Notes: a model not told the origin generated them from the sequence alone. Positions 7,773 through 17,288 are shown, counted from the first letter of the stretch. The stretch: DNA of 64,000 bases from JAEUWI01 sp942492815 (GCA_942492815.1 OW818658.1:5580001-5644000), one strand, 5' to 3'. Made by a program: numbers and translations.

Positions 7773-9018
7773 ACCTGCTTAACACCGCTTTTACCTGCTC
7801 GTCGTCCATCAGACCTGCCTCTTTGAGACGCAGTACGTTGCCGATTTCCTTTTCGCGGGCCTGGGCTTCTTTGAGGACGTCGACGGTGCGGTTGTTGCGC
7901 ATCTTCACCTTGGCCGTGGCTTCGCCCCACATGAGGGCGAGCTCGAAGTTGTAGAGCCGCTCCAGCAGCTTCTGGACACTCCGGTTCACGGCTTCGACCT
8001 GGCGGTTGATGATCTCGAACTGGGCGGTACCGTAGGTCTCGGTAGTGCCGTAGTTTCTGCCCAGCAGAATGGGCATGAGGTGCATGCCGGTGATGACTTG
8101 CTCCTCGATGGCCTTGTGGTTGTCGTAGAACACCTGGGCGTGCTGGTCGCCGCGCAGCATGGATATTTTCACGTTGTCATAGGTCACGAGATTTTGGTCG
8201 GCCTCGATGCCCGCGAGTTTGTCGCGCAGGGAGTTGAGGTTGGTGCGCATGCGCTCCTGGTACGCGTCGACACTTTCGCTGCGGGCGCGCTCTTCTCCCG
8301 CGTACTGCACGTGGAGCTTGCTCCAGCCCGCGTTGTGGGTGGCCTTGGCCATATCTTCGATGAGGCGCTGCTGGATCTTTACGACGAAGGGAATCGATCG
8401 GAGCATGGAACGGCCGTAGGGGTTGGTTCCCTCGCGGTCCATGCCCACATAGATGAATCGGTCCATGGGCAACTTGATGGTTTGACCGTCGAGTACCTGG
8501 TAGGCCTGGAGCTTGCCGCGTTCCCGTTTGAAGCGCACGGTCCACACATCGACGGGAACGACATCGTATACCGATTCGCGGCTTTGGGAGAGTACGATCT
8601 CCACGGCGGCCGCGCCGTAGGTGAAGAGGGAGGTGTAGAAGATGTCGAGCAGTCCCTCCATACCGCGATCGCCGCTGTTTACCCGCGCGTCGAGAGCGGC
8701 GATCAATCGCCGCGCCCGCGCTGTGGCGTTGTCGGAACTGGTATTCAGGTACTGGACCTCCCAGCCGGTCTGGCAGAGTCGCTTCCAGGTCCAGATGGCA
8801 TCGGAGATGTCGGGAATGGAATCGCGGAGAAAGCGGTAGACCTGGAGCATGGCGAAGGGCGTTTCGCCGGGCAGGCCGACGTAGCCACCGAAGTGCGCGC
8901 CATAGCCGCCAAGGTCCGCCGTGCGGCTGACGGTCTTGAACAGTCCGGCGGGTGCCTGCGGTGCGGGTTTCTCTACCCGCCGCCGGTGATTCTTAAACCA
9001 TTGATTCCATCTGCCCAT
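7771..9018 (-). CDS. Phage portal protein
   Basis: 415 aa from the ATG at 9018 (GGGAGG site, 9 nt spacing). Hallmarks of Mu gp29/DUF935-like or related portals: PDISDAIWTWKRLCQTGWEVQ near residue 75, then TSLFTYGAAAVEIVL, an RFIYVGMDREGTNPYGRSMLR clip segment, and VKIQQRLIEDMAKATHNAGW leading into the long crown/stem helices. Near the end QVEAVNRSVQKLLERLYNFELAL is the portal helix before the C-terminal barrel. The protein forms the DNA-entry ring of the head and is the first gene of the module. Normally a terminase gene would precede it; here only 291 bp separate it from a divergent regulator gene. Confidence 0.8.
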   Translation of the reverse strand: MGRWNQWFKNHRRRVEKPAPQAPAGLFKTVSRTADLGGYGAHFGGYVGLPGETPFAMLQVYRFLRDSIPDISDAIWTWKRLCQTGWEVQYLNTSSDNATARARRLIAALDARVNSGDRGMEGLLDIFYTSLFTYGAAAVEIVLSQSRESVYDVVPVDVWTVRFKRERGKLQAYQVLDGQTIKLPMDRFIYVGMDREGTNPYGRSMLRSIPFVVKIQQRLIEDMAKATHNAGWSKLHVQYAGEERARSESVDAYQERMRTNLNSLRDKLAGIEADQNLVTYDNVKISMLRGDQHAQVFYDNHKAIEEQVITGMHLMPILLGRNYGTTETYGTAQFEIINRQVEAVNRSVQKLLERLYNFELALMWGEATAKVKMRNNRTVDVLKEAQAREKEIGNVLRLKEAGLMDDEQVKAVLSR

Positions 9019-9192
9019 GTTTGCTTGCCTCCCATCCGTTCGAGTTATGGCACCGTGTGTGCCCGCCATTAATAAGGATGGGCCGTTGACGTGGAACGAT
9101 GGGAAAGACTGGAATAGCAGCTACTTACGGCAGAAGTTTCGAATTTGGAGATCGGCGCAGCGGGGGGCGCCCTGCATTCGCTTCGCGCCTTT

Positions 9193-9200
9193 GGTATACT
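9193..9200 (+). promoter_or_regulatory. Extended -10 promoter element upstream of the response regulator
   Basis: TGGTATACT fits an extended -10 (TGn plus TATACT at 9195-9200), 110 bp before the regulator start. No good -35 hexamer is visible 16-18 bp upstream, as is common with extended -10 promoters. The rest of 9019-9309 shows no gene. Confidence 0.4.
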
Positions 9201-9309
9201 GTGGGTGTTCCGGTTCTGCGGCCGGAGTTTGGATGCGGGGTCGAACGGCCAAACCTGCCCTCCGGGGCAGCCCCGAACAAGCCACAACGTGTCGGGAGGT
9301 TTACGGGCG

Positions 9310-9705
9310 ATGGAGCCAGCCAACAGCGGCTACATACTGGTGGTCGACGATGCCGCGTTCATGCGCCGGATGATCGCGGGGATTGTCCGTGCGCTCGGAT
9401 ACGATGTGCTTGACGCGCCTGACGGGGCGAATGCGATCAAGACGATGAAGCAGGATCCGCCCCGCCTCGTTATCCTCGATCTCGTGATGCCCCATATGTC
9501 AGGCTTCGAAGTCTGCGAGTGGATCCGGTCCAATCCGGCGACGGCCCATATCCCGGTGATCGTATGCACGGCGGACCAGGAACGAAAGCACCTTGCGCTT
9601 GCGATCAAGGCGGGGGCGACTGATATCCTTTGCAAGCCGGTGACGAAGGCGAGCCTTCAAGAGCGACTGAACAAGCACCTTCACTCCACGGGCGCTTCGA
9701 CCTGA
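9310..9705 (+). CDS. Single-domain response regulator (CheY-like)
   Basis: 131 aa receiver domain only. The ATG at 9310 has GGGAGG upstream; the frame is open earlier but the 55 extra residues are not receiver-like. Visible receiver residues: the acidic pair in VVDDAAF, phospho-acceptor Asp in LVILDLVMPHMSG, Thr in VCTAD and Lys in CKPV, with the usual alpha/beta spacing. It has no output domain, so it presumably signals by docking to another protein such as a histidine kinase, motor or cyclase. No partner kinase is adjacent. Its 3' end overlaps the convergent neighbour by 25 bp. Confidence 0.9.
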   Translation: MEPANSGYILVVDDAAFMRRMIAGIVRALGYDVLDAPDGANAIKTMKQDPPRLVILDLVMPHMSGFEVCEWIRSNPATAHIPVIVCTADQERKHLALAIKAGATDILCKPVTKASLQERLNKHLHSTGAST

Positions 9706-10703
9706 GGCGTGGCGGGGGCCTGTTCGGGATCCGCTTCTTTTCGGAGCCGAATCCCGGTGGCGGTGACGCTGATGACCGAGATGGTTTCGCGCGGTCCTTC
9801 GGCGGGGAGCACGAAGGCTGTCCTGCCCCAGGGTACGGTGGCCCCCAGCCCCGGTGCGACTGAAGCGGCGATGAGGGCGTTGAGGGGATCATCCACGAAG
9901 AGGGCAATCTGAGCGCGAAGGTCCCATTCCAGCCCGTATGCACCCGCGACGCCAATACTCCATCGGCTTGAGCGCAGGGCCCGGCGCAGAAGATGGGCCT
10001 CCCCCAGTGATTCCCGGGCGCGTGGATCTTCCGCGGGCAGCCCGGCTCCCAGAAACAGGAAGCCATCACGGCCGAAGGGGGTGCCGTAGATCGGATTGCC
10101 GAATCGCGCGCGAAAATCGTCGCCACGAAGATCGCTTTGGTCGGGGCAGAGATAGACCGGCAAGTCGATGATGGAGATCAGTGTCTCCAGTGCCTGATAC
10201 TCCTCGTCGGTTCCACGGCGGGTCAGGGGCCCGAAAATGAACACGACCTGCACCCCGGCTTCATTCAGGCGCGTGGGAAGCTCTACAGGCAGCGGAGACT
10301 GTTCCGCCGCGCCTTCGGCGGAAAGCGCGCCCCGGACCATAGCGACGGCGTAGTCCTCAGGAATTTCAGCGAGAATGTGTACCGCGCTGGTTCGAGTGCT
10401 GGTACCGCCGGAGCTTGTTAGCTGGAGTGCATAACGCCCTGGCGCAATGCCCTCGGGCACCGTCGCGCGGCCCTGATGGATGGCACCGGGGACCGGGGCC
10501 CAGTTGGTATTGAGGGGCGTGAGGCGGCCGTCCTGCTCCAGACTGAGGGCGCCTTCCTCGCGTGCGCCGACCTCCAGCAGTCCTCCGGGAAGGAGGACGG
10601 CGGGCCTGCCGAGGCGAGGCCATTCTACGCCTTCTGACATGCTTGCCGTGGCCCCGAGGAGGGCGAGTACGAGACCCGCGAGTCTGGAAAATCTCTCTGT
10701 CAT
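9681..10703 (-). CDS. Secreted protein with degenerate metallophosphoesterase fold
   Basis: 340 aa from the ATG at 10703, which overlaps the upstream gene stop as ATGA. MTERFSRLAGLVLALLGATASMSEG is a signal peptide. The second half reads like a calcineurin-type phosphoesterase, VVFIFGPLTRRGTDEEYQAL then LPVYLCPDQSDLRGDDFRARFG, but the family motifs GDxxxRG/GNHD are replaced by FGPLT and DQSD, so the metal-binding Asp, Asn and His are lost. The first half contains an Ig-like segment ending RYALQLTSSGGTSTRTSAVH. A catalytically dead binding or structural role is likely. The pairing with a TolB-like propeller suggests they work together in the periplasm. Confidence 0.6.
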   Translation of the reverse strand: MTERFSRLAGLVLALLGATASMSEGVEWPRLGRPAVLLPGGLLEVGAREEGALSLEQDGRLTPLNTNWAPVPGAIHQGRATVPEGIAPGRYALQLTSSGGTSTRTSAVHILAEIPEDYAVAMVRGALSAEGAAEQSPLPVELPTRLNEAGVQVVFIFGPLTRRGTDEEYQALETLISIIDLPVYLCPDQSDLRGDDFRARFGNPIYGTPFGRDGFLFLGAGLPAEDPRARESLGEAHLLRRALRSSRWSIGVAGAYGLEWDLRAQIALFVDDPLNALIAASVAPGLGATVPWGRTAFVLPAEGPRETISVISVTATGIRLRKEADPEQAPATPQVEAPVE

Positions 10704-11914
10704 TTGCGCTCCGGACGCCATGCGGGCGCGGCTTTGGACCCGCCTGTCGTCGTAATCCGTTTCCACTCATCCCCTGTGACCCCGACGCGATAGATTTCGG
10801 CCTGGCCGCCACGATCCGAGACGAAGGCCAGGAATTGGCTGTCCGGGGACCAGGCAGGCGACCAGCAGTTTGCATCGCCCGTGGCGGCGAGGGGCGTTAC
10901 GTGGGCGGTGTCGGTGTAGACGTTGTAGAGGCCGCGGGTGCCGCCGCGAAAGGATTCGAAGGCCAGATTGTCCCCGTCGGGGGACCAGACGGGATTCCAG
11001 TCGGCGGCACGATGGTTGGACACGTTGACGATGCCACGTTTTCCCACGAGGACCATGATTTCGCGGTCGCCGCCTTCGTTGGATTCGAAGGCGATGCGGG
11101 TGGTCTGGCCGACTTCCTCCAGTGGATAGGCGCCGAATTCCGGGTGTTCCGCCGCTTTCGGCCCGTGGGCCTGTTTACGCCAGTTCGGGGTAACGCCCCA
11201 GACGGTGGCACCACGGGCGGCGCGATCCTTGTCCGCCACGCCGAGCCAGGGCAGGACCTCGCTCCTGGAGACGAGCACGAGATCCGTGCGGATAACGGGG
11301 CGGTCTCCCGCGCTATCGGGCAGCAGCCGAATAGCCAGAAAGGCTTCCGGCGGTGTCTCGGTGTCAATTTGCTCCACTTCCATGCGGGCTTCGGCGCGGA
11401 AGCGCGGCACGTCTACGCCTTCAACTTTAATCGGGGTCTCGGGGCTGAGAAAGAGCATGAGGTCGTTGAAGGGCATCCAGACGGGCTCCACGATCCCGAT
11501 CGCACCGTTGCCCCAGGGGGCGTCTTCGCCGCTGTTCAGATCGAGGACGCGGATCTGGCCGGGCGTACCGGCGGCCGGTGCGCTGCCATAGATGAGGCGG
11601 GCGCTGTCCGTGGCCCAGGCGGGCGTGGTACACCAGGGCCCCGTGCCCACAAGGTGCCCGCCGGTGCCGTCGGCCCGTACTACGTGAATTCCGCGGCCAC
11701 CGGGGGTTCCTGTTTCAAAGGCGAGCCACTCGCCATCGGGAGACCAGCGTGGCGGGCCATCCTGCTGACCGGGACCCACCTGACGCGCCTCGCCGCCGTC
11801 TACACCCATCACGAACACGGCCCCACTCTGACCCGCGGCGCTGTCGATAAATGCGACTTCGCCCGACTGCGCCAGGGCGCCTGCGAGGGCACAAATCAGC
11901 GCCGTTAACTGCAT
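10700..11914 (-). CDS. TolB-like/PD40 beta-propeller protein, exported
   Basis: 404 aa with a short signal peptide (MQLTALICALAGALAQ). At least four PD40-type blades can be seen, each with a WSPDG or similar turn: PPRWSPDGEWLAFET, TPAWATDSARLIYG, NPVWSPDGDNLAFES and SPAWSPDSQFLAFVSDRGG, plus RIAFESNEGGDREIMVL. The insert between blades 3 and 4 (about 150 residues) is atypical. TolB-type propellers bind periplasmic partners; this one lacks the TolB N-terminal domain. It is the first gene of a coupled pair with the degenerate phosphoesterase. Confidence 0.7.
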   Translation of the reverse strand: MQLTALICALAGALAQSGEVAFIDSAAGQSGAVFVMGVDGGEARQVGPGQQDGPPRWSPDGEWLAFETGTPGGRGIHVVRADGTGGHLVGTGPWCTTPAWATDSARLIYGSAPAAGTPGQIRVLDLNSGEDAPWGNGAIGIVEPVWMPFNDLMLFLSPETPIKVEGVDVPRFRAEARMEVEQIDTETPPEAFLAIRLLPDSAGDRPVIRTDLVLVSRSEVLPWLGVADKDRAARGATVWGVTPNWRKQAHGPKAAEHPEFGAYPLEEVGQTTRIAFESNEGGDREIMVLVGKRGIVNVSNHRAADWNPVWSPDGDNLAFESFRGGTRGLYNVYTDTAHVTPLAATGDANCWSPAWSPDSQFLAFVSDRGGQAEIYRVGVTGDEWKRITTTGGSKAAPAWRPERK

Positions 11915-12041
11915 GTGGCCACCTGGGGCAAGATTGTGTTCCTCGTCGGGGTTATGGGGTGCGCGGCCGGGGCCCTGAAAAGCAAGCGCCGTGTGACGCA
12001 GGCCACACGGCGTTTGTGTTCATAGTGTACTCAGAGACGGG

Positions 12042-15000
12042 CTATCGGTGCAACGCCTTGTTCACCACGACCTGTATGTCGGAGGCATTCACCTGACCGT
12101 CACGGTTGGCATCGGGGTTGACGGAGACCGCTTTTTCCTGGATACGCAACACGGCATTGACCACGATCTGGACGTCGAGAGCGTTGATCTTACCGTCGTT
12201 GTTCACATCGGTAACCTGGACCAACTGGTCGGCGCCGAGATAGGTGTAGCCGTTGTGAAGGATTCCGGGGCCGGCGATGGTGTTCACCACCACGTCCACG
12301 GCGCCCGACGCATGGAGGGGCGTGGTTGCCTCCAACTCGCCCGCGCTGATCGCACGAACGCTGGTGGCCGGGACCCCGCCGAAGGTTACAGAGATGGGGG
12401 CGGAGAGACGCGAGCCAACGATGCGGACGAGCTCGCCGCCCGACACGCCGCCGACGGGCGGTGTGACGGAGACGATCTCGGGGATACCGGAGATGGTGAC
12501 CCGGGGCGAGTAGGTGATGTTTCCGGAGATTCCGGACAAGGTCACGGGGACCACGCCGAAGTACCAGACGTCACCGCCGCGGGTAGCCTGGGGGGAGACC
12601 TGGAGACGGTTGGTGAGGCTGGTCACGATCTGGTCGTTGCGGTACCAGTAGATGACGGAGCTGCCCTCATCGAAGAAGCTGACTACGCCCGTCTGCTGGG
12701 CGTGGGTGTAGTCGTAGGCCGCGAGCAGGGAGCTTTCGTCGGCCACGGCGCGGTCTTCACTCGGATCTTCGCCGGGTTCGCCGGTGATCACTTCGAGGTT
12801 TACGGCCTCGGGCAGCAGGACCACGGAACCAACCTGAACCACGATATCCTGGTAGGCGGACTGATCCCCGTTGGTGGCCAGTACGCGGACGAGGTAGGTG
12901 CCTTCGTCGGCAGTCTGGGTCTGCCAGTAGAACTTTCCGGTGCCATCGCCGTTGTCCGCGAAGGGCACGCCACCGGGGCCATCCCAAGTCGCGGAAAGGA
13001 CTGCGGGCTCTGCGGCGCCGACCGGTCCGGAGGTGGCGACATCGAAGACGGCCAGCTCACCGGCGTCCACGACGACGGCGGGCACGGGGTCGATGCTCAG
13101 CAGTACATTCTCGGAGGGAAGCTCGCTCAGATTGGCGAGCCCACCGACGCTGATGACATCCGGGAAGAGCTCCGCGGGATCGACGGGCACGCCACGTCCA
13201 TCGGAGAGACCGATGATAGCGCGGGTCGCCACGGCGTCGAGATAGGTAATGCGGATGTGGCCGCCATAGTACATTTCCACCTGGATGGTGCTGGTGGAGC
13301 CGATGGTGGTCGGCGAGAGGAAATTGAACTGGGGCACGTTTTCGTAGGTCAGTACGAAGCGGTCATCGAGCAGGCGGTACCACATGGCACCGCCGGCGTA
13401 GGAGGCTATCCGGTCGCCGAAGATACCGGAGCCCGCAAAGAAGTAGGACAATCGCGGTATGGCGAAGTGAGAATCGAGGCTGGGGTAGTTAAGAGGATCA
13501 TCCAAGCCGATTCCCTGAAAGGCAATGTAGCCATTTGCACCCGCGAAGATCTGCGAGTAGGGCTGGCCGAAGAAGGGCACCCGGTGGGCACCGAGCCCGA
13601 TCAGTATGCCCGAATCCTGGGGCGTGGTGATGTCGCGGGCGCGGCCTTCGCTGTCTTCGCGCGCGACCGGCAGGGCGAAGGCGTTGGGGATATAGGTGGC
13701 TTCGTAATTGTTGAAGCTGCCCTGTCCGTTCGTCGCATGGCCGACAGGGGTAAATACAAGCTGGCTGAAGGAGAGGTCAACAGCGTTGCGGCCGGTGAAA
13801 TCCAAGTCGCTGCCGAAGGATTCCGTGAGGGCATCATTGGCGCTGTCACCGGCGGTGGCCAACGTGGAGACCACCTGGGGCAGTCCGGTCGAAAGGTCGG
13901 CGATAACGCTGTAGTAGTACGTTTCACCGGCAACCACCGCACGATCCAGGTACTGGCTCAGCGTGCCGCGGGCCAGCTCTTCGCCGTCGCTGAGATTGGT
14001 GGGAAAGCGGGTGGGGTTGCGGAGGAGCACCACTTCCGTGAACAGGTTGGCATCGGGGTTGGTCCAGTTTAGCGCGATGACCGGGTTCCCCGAGGTGTCT
14101 TCCGTGGCCAGAGCGCGGAAATTGCGCAGTCCGCTTTCCAGGAGGAAGGCGGGCACAATCTCAACGGCCCGGCCCGCATTGGAGATATTCAGGCGCTCTT
14201 CAAAGCTGAGGCCAAGCTCGACTGCGGAGGCCCCGAGGGCCAGGAAGAGATCATTGTAGTCGGCCGCCGGCGTAAGAAGAAACTGGGTGCCGAAGAAGAG
14301 GTCGGCGGCGAGGGAGACGCCGAGACCTTCGACGGTATAGCCATTGAAGGTGTCGCCATCGGTGAGCAGGTAGCAGAGCTTGTTGCCGATACCGCTGTTG
14401 ATGTGAACGCCGCCATTGTCGAAGAAGCCGTTCGGATTTATCAGCAGGGGGCTGCCGAGTCGGTCCGGGTCGCCTTTGATCGTGGGATCCTTCATGTTCC
14501 GGATACCGGGAATGATGGGATCGAGACCAAAGAGGATGAGAAGAAAGGGATCCAGTTCCTCGCCAACGACCCAGCGGTTTTCGGCGGTGTCGTTTTCGCT
14601 GCCGTTGGACACGTCCACCCATTCGCCCCACATATCGGAGAAGGACTCATTGATTGCGCCGGAGTAGCCGACGTAGATCAAGTCGGAGGTGGACTGGGTC
14701 ACGCCGTGGGTGAGCTCGTGGGCGACCACGTCGTCAATAGTGAAGCCGACGCCGAACAGCATTTCGTTGATCTCGCCGGTGCCTTCATCCACGCTGCCGG
14801 GATCGAGGGTGCAGCCCCAGCAGGCGTTCTGGAAAGGAACGTTGACCGTCGCCACAATGGGGGAGCCATTGCCGTCAAAGCTATCGTAGCTGTGCTCGCC
14901 GAAATAGAATTCGTGGGTGTCGCCGAGGTAGTCGTAGGTATCGTCCACGGCGGGGATTCCGGTAGCGCCGTCCCCTTCGACGCGCGCGGGCGTGGCGGGC

Positions 15001-15881
15001 AGAATGAAGGAACCGTCGGCATCAAATACCTGCCGGTTGAGGGCGTGCTCAAGCTGGGAGTAGTAGAAGGCGACCTGACCGGTGTGGGCATCGACGAGGA
15101 CAATATTGTCGACCGCCTCGGCGCCCGCAGCCACGATGCGGAGATGCCAGACAAGGCGGGTCTGTCCGTCGAGGCCGAGCACGGAAGGGCGGAAAATCTG
15201 CAGGCTGGCTTCGCCCGCGCCTTGGAAATCGGCGGCGCTGAAGGCCGTGGTCTGCTCGGAGAAATATTTGGCCGCGTTGGCCAGGGCCTGGCCGCTGGAG
15301 ACCGAAGGGGTGAGACTGATGCTGCCGTCATCCAGGGCCCGCGTATCGCGCATGATGTCGCTCATGACATTGCGGATGCCTTTGTCGTCGCCGACCTGAA
15401 CGACGACCTGGCCTCCGAATACGGGGAGGTCGCCGTAGAACTGGTCGAGCCGGACAAAGCTGGAGGAATCCCGTCCGAGTTCGGGGCGGGACTTGAAGGT
15501 GGTCGAGGTGCTGAGGACGCCGAATGCCTTGCCGTGATCCTGCAAGAAGGTTTCCGCGAGGCCCTTCGCGCCGGCGGCTTTGCCATCTTCGCGCGCGATG
15601 AATCGACCTCCGGGAGGGGCACCGAGGAAGCGGATGAAGCCTTCTTCGGTTTCGTGGATCACCGGCGCTTCGGTGGCGTTGGGCGCATCGAGCACTTCGA
15701 GCACGCCGCCGACGGCCCCCTCTTCGACCGCGAGCGGTTCGGCCTGGGCCGTTCCCATGCCGGACATCACCACCCAAAGGAGGGAACAGCACCCCGCAAC
15801 CACACCGCGCAAAGCAGGACGCCGCCCGCTTGGCTCAGGAGCAGCACATCCCGTCAATGCTCCAGCCCTAAGTCCTCGCAT
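12042..15881 (-). CDS. Secreted M4 (thermolysin-type) metalloprotease with TIG and dockerin domains
   Basis: 1279 aa, AAAGGAG ribosome site. Order: signal peptide (cut after GMGTAQA), FTP/PepSY-type propeptide about 60-280, M4 catalytic domain with HELTH zinc site near residue 387 and NESFSD glutamate near 407, a DNGGVHINSG segment that supplies the catalytic His region, then Ig/fibronectin-like and jelly-roll segments 590-1120, an IPT/TIG domain about 1125-1205 (VSVTPPVGGVSGGELVRIVG) and a C-terminal type I dockerin with two Ca-binding repeats (DVNNDGKINALDVQIVVNAV, DANRDGQVNASDIQVVVNKA). It should degrade extracellular protein; the dockerin suggests docking to a cohesin on the cell or a complex. 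The gene is monocistronic. Confidence 0.9.
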   Translation of the reverse strand: MRGLRAGALTGCAAPEPSGRRPALRGVVAGCCSLLWVVMSGMGTAQAEPLAVEEGAVGGVLEVLDAPNATEAPVIHETEEGFIRFLGAPPGGRFIAREDGKAAGAKGLAETFLQDHGKAFGVLSTSTTFKSRPELGRDSSSFVRLDQFYGDLPVFGGQVVVQVGDDKGIRNVMSDIMRDTRALDDGSISLTPSVSSGQALANAAKYFSEQTTAFSAADFQGAGEASLQIFRPSVLGLDGQTRLVWHLRIVAAGAEAVDNIVLVDAHTGQVAFYYSQLEHALNRQVFDADGSFILPATPARVEGDGATGIPAVDDTYDYLGDTHEFYFGEHSYDSFDGNGSPIVATVNVPFQNACWGCTLDPGSVDEGTGEINEMLFGVGFTIDDVVAHELTHGVTQSTSDLIYVGYSGAINESFSDMWGEWVDVSNGSENDTAENRWVVGEELDPFLLILFGLDPIIPGIRNMKDPTIKGDPDRLGSPLLINPNGFFDNGGVHINSGIGNKLCYLLTDGDTFNGYTVEGLGVSLAADLFFGTQFLLTPAADYNDLFLALGASAVELGLSFEERLNISNAGRAVEIVPAFLLESGLRNFRALATEDTSGNPVIALNWTNPDANLFTEVVLLRNPTRFPTNLSDGEELARGTLSQYLDRAVVAGETYYYSVIADLSTGLPQVVSTLATAGDSANDALTESFGSDLDFTGRNAVDLSFSQLVFTPVGHATNGQGSFNNYEATYIPNAFALPVAREDSEGRARDITTPQDSGILIGLGAHRVPFFGQPYSQIFAGANGYIAFQGIGLDDPLNYPSLDSHFAIPRLSYFFAGSGIFGDRIASYAGGAMWYRLLDDRFVLTYENVPQFNFLSPTTIGSTSTIQVEMYYGGHIRITYLDAVATRAIIGLSDGRGVPVDPAELFPDVISVGGLANLSELPSENVLLSIDPVPAVVVDAGELAVFDVATSGPVGAAEPAVLSATWDGPGGVPFADNGDGTGKFYWQTQTADEGTYLVRVLATNGDQSAYQDIVVQVGSVVLLPEAVNLEVITGEPGEDPSEDRAVADESSLLAAYDYTHAQQTGVVSFFDEGSSVIYWYRNDQIVTSLTNRLQVSPQATRGGDVWYFGVVPVTLSGISGNITYSPRVTISGIPEIVSVTPPVGGVSGGELVRIVGSRLSAPISVTFGGVPATSVRAISAGELEATTPLHASGAVDVVVNTIAGPGILHNGYTYLGADQLVQVTDVNNDGKINALDVQIVVNAVLRIQEKAVSVNPDANRDGQVNASDIQVVVNKALHR

Positions 15882-16304
15882 ATCTACAATCTCCTTTAAA
15901 AGCTTCCATAATACAGGGGTGGTCCTGTAATCATTGCACCCTGCAACGGGTCATTGTATCGTGCCACATGCCGTAGCCACCGGCTCTCCCGCCGGCCGGC
16001 AGGGTGGTCTCCCCGCGCTCCACGCATCGACACCGAATCGTCTCGCCATCTGACAAGAGATACCGGTTAACACAGATTATTTTCCATCCTGCTATTTTTT
16101 ACCTTAACCCTTCTACACCAATACGATACGATAAGTCAAGGAAAACCTTCGACGCATAGGGTATATTACATGAAATATGCGAATACTGTCTCAAAACTCC
16201 AGCATTTACCGGGGCTGAGTGGTCGGATCCGCGTCCCCTGGTTTTGGATGGGTCGTATGGGTCGTATGGGCGGGACTGGTATCGATTGTTCCTGGGACGG
16301 CTTT
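15882..16304. other. Intergenic region without recognised gene
   Basis: 423 bases, AT-richer than surroundings, between the M4 protease start and the 3' end of the SirB1-like gene. The only structure noticed is a 9-nt array at about 16246-16275 (GATGGGTCG TATGGGTCG TATGGGCGG). The left part must hold the protease promoter, but no convincing -35/-10 pair was found. Confidence 0.6.
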
Positions 16305-17156
16305 TCAGCGGCGGGCCCCGAAGTGCCCCTCCATGTCCCGGAGGAGCTCCATCATGAGGCGGGAATTGGCCTCGTGGGAAATTTGCTGATAGGCGCGGAC
16401 GAGGTTGCCGAGGACGCGTATGACAATGGCCTCGACGGAGGCGGCTTCGTCCACGATGGACTCGGCGGCGTCTTTGGAGGGGCCTTGCATCTTCAGGAAG
16501 GACTCGCGATCCATCATGCGGCCGCCGTTGAAGCAATCGACGAGCATGAGGCGGTGTCGGAGCATGACGCGGGCGTAGAAATGGGTGGGCCAGTTGCAGC
16601 CGCCGATCTGGAAGCCCAGTCGGCGACCGACGAGCATGTAGACGCAGGCGAGGCTGATGGGCAGGCCCCGGCGCGCCTCGACGACGTAGATCAGGTTACT
16701 GTTGTGGGGGTGATAGTAGTTAGAGCGGTCCCCTTCGAGCCCTTTTTCCTTGAAGAGGAAGCGGGCGAGGGTTTCTTCGTCCATGGTGCCGCCCCGGAGC
16801 CGGAATTCGTCGGCGAGACTGTCGAGGAGGGGGCCCAGGGCGGGTTCGTAGCCGATTCCGTTCTGGAATTCGGCGATGAGGCCAAGGGCGGACTCCAGGC
16901 GGTCAAGGGGATCGCCGCCCTCCGCGTTGGCGAGCCAGGCGTCCCAGGAGGCGCGGAGGGCCTGACGCCCGTGGCTGGCGATGAGCATGCGGATCTGGTC
17001 CAGGGCGGTCTCATCGGGCGGGACGGGAAGCCGGGCAAGGTCGTGCATCAGGGCGGGACCGTACGCGGAGAACTCCCGTGCGAGGGCCTCCTGTACCACG
17101 GGGGAGTGATCCTCCAACAGCCGGAGCAGATACGACAGTTGTTCGTTTTTCACCAT
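16305..17156 (-). CDS. SirB1-like transglutaminase-fold protein
   Basis: 283 aa from the ATG at 17156 (GAGGAA site); 27 upstream in-frame residues are not conserved-looking. Residues 1-110 are helical; residues 120-230 carry the SirB1/transglutaminase-like core: NGIGYEPALGPLLDSL, SNLIYVVEARRGLPISLACVYMLVGRRLG, then GGCNWPTHFYARVML and LVDCFNGGRMM. In this family the Cys/His/Asp triad is usually degraded; here ISLACVYM, GGCNWPTHF and VDCFNGG are visible. Cytosolic; function unknown in bacteria. It is followed by the kinase/phosphatase pair after 130 bp. Confidence 0.75.
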   Translation of the reverse strand: MVKNEQLSYLLRLLEDHSPVVQEALAREFSAYGPALMHDLARLPVPPDETALDQIRMLIASHGRQALRASWDAWLANAEGGDPLDRLESALGLIAEFQNGIGYEPALGPLLDSLADEFRLRGGTMDEETLARFLFKEKGLEGDRSNYYHPHNSNLIYVVEARRGLPISLACVYMLVGRRLGFQIGGCNWPTHFYARVMLRHRLMLVDCFNGGRMMDRESFLKMQGPSKDAAESIVDEAASVEAIVIRVLGNLVRAYQQISHEANSRLMMELLRDMEGHFGARR

Positions 17157-17288
17157 GTCGCGATTTCCTCGGGCACACGTCGGGTGCAACCCGCCTTGCT
17201 GTAATTGTACACAGCCGGAGCGCCCAGACCCAAACACAAAAGCGTTGGCGGGAGCGGGCGGGCTTTCGGGTGGCGGACGGGCTCTGGC

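Noticed and set aside
12048..15899. Long plus-strand frames (674 and 498 codons) opposite the M4 protease
   Set aside because: Codon-bias shadows of the protease gene, without recognisable domains or ribosome sites.
16099..16536. 145-codon minus-strand frame overlapping the SirB1-like gene
   Set aside because: Overlaps the SirB1-like gene in another frame, Arg-rich, no domain pattern.
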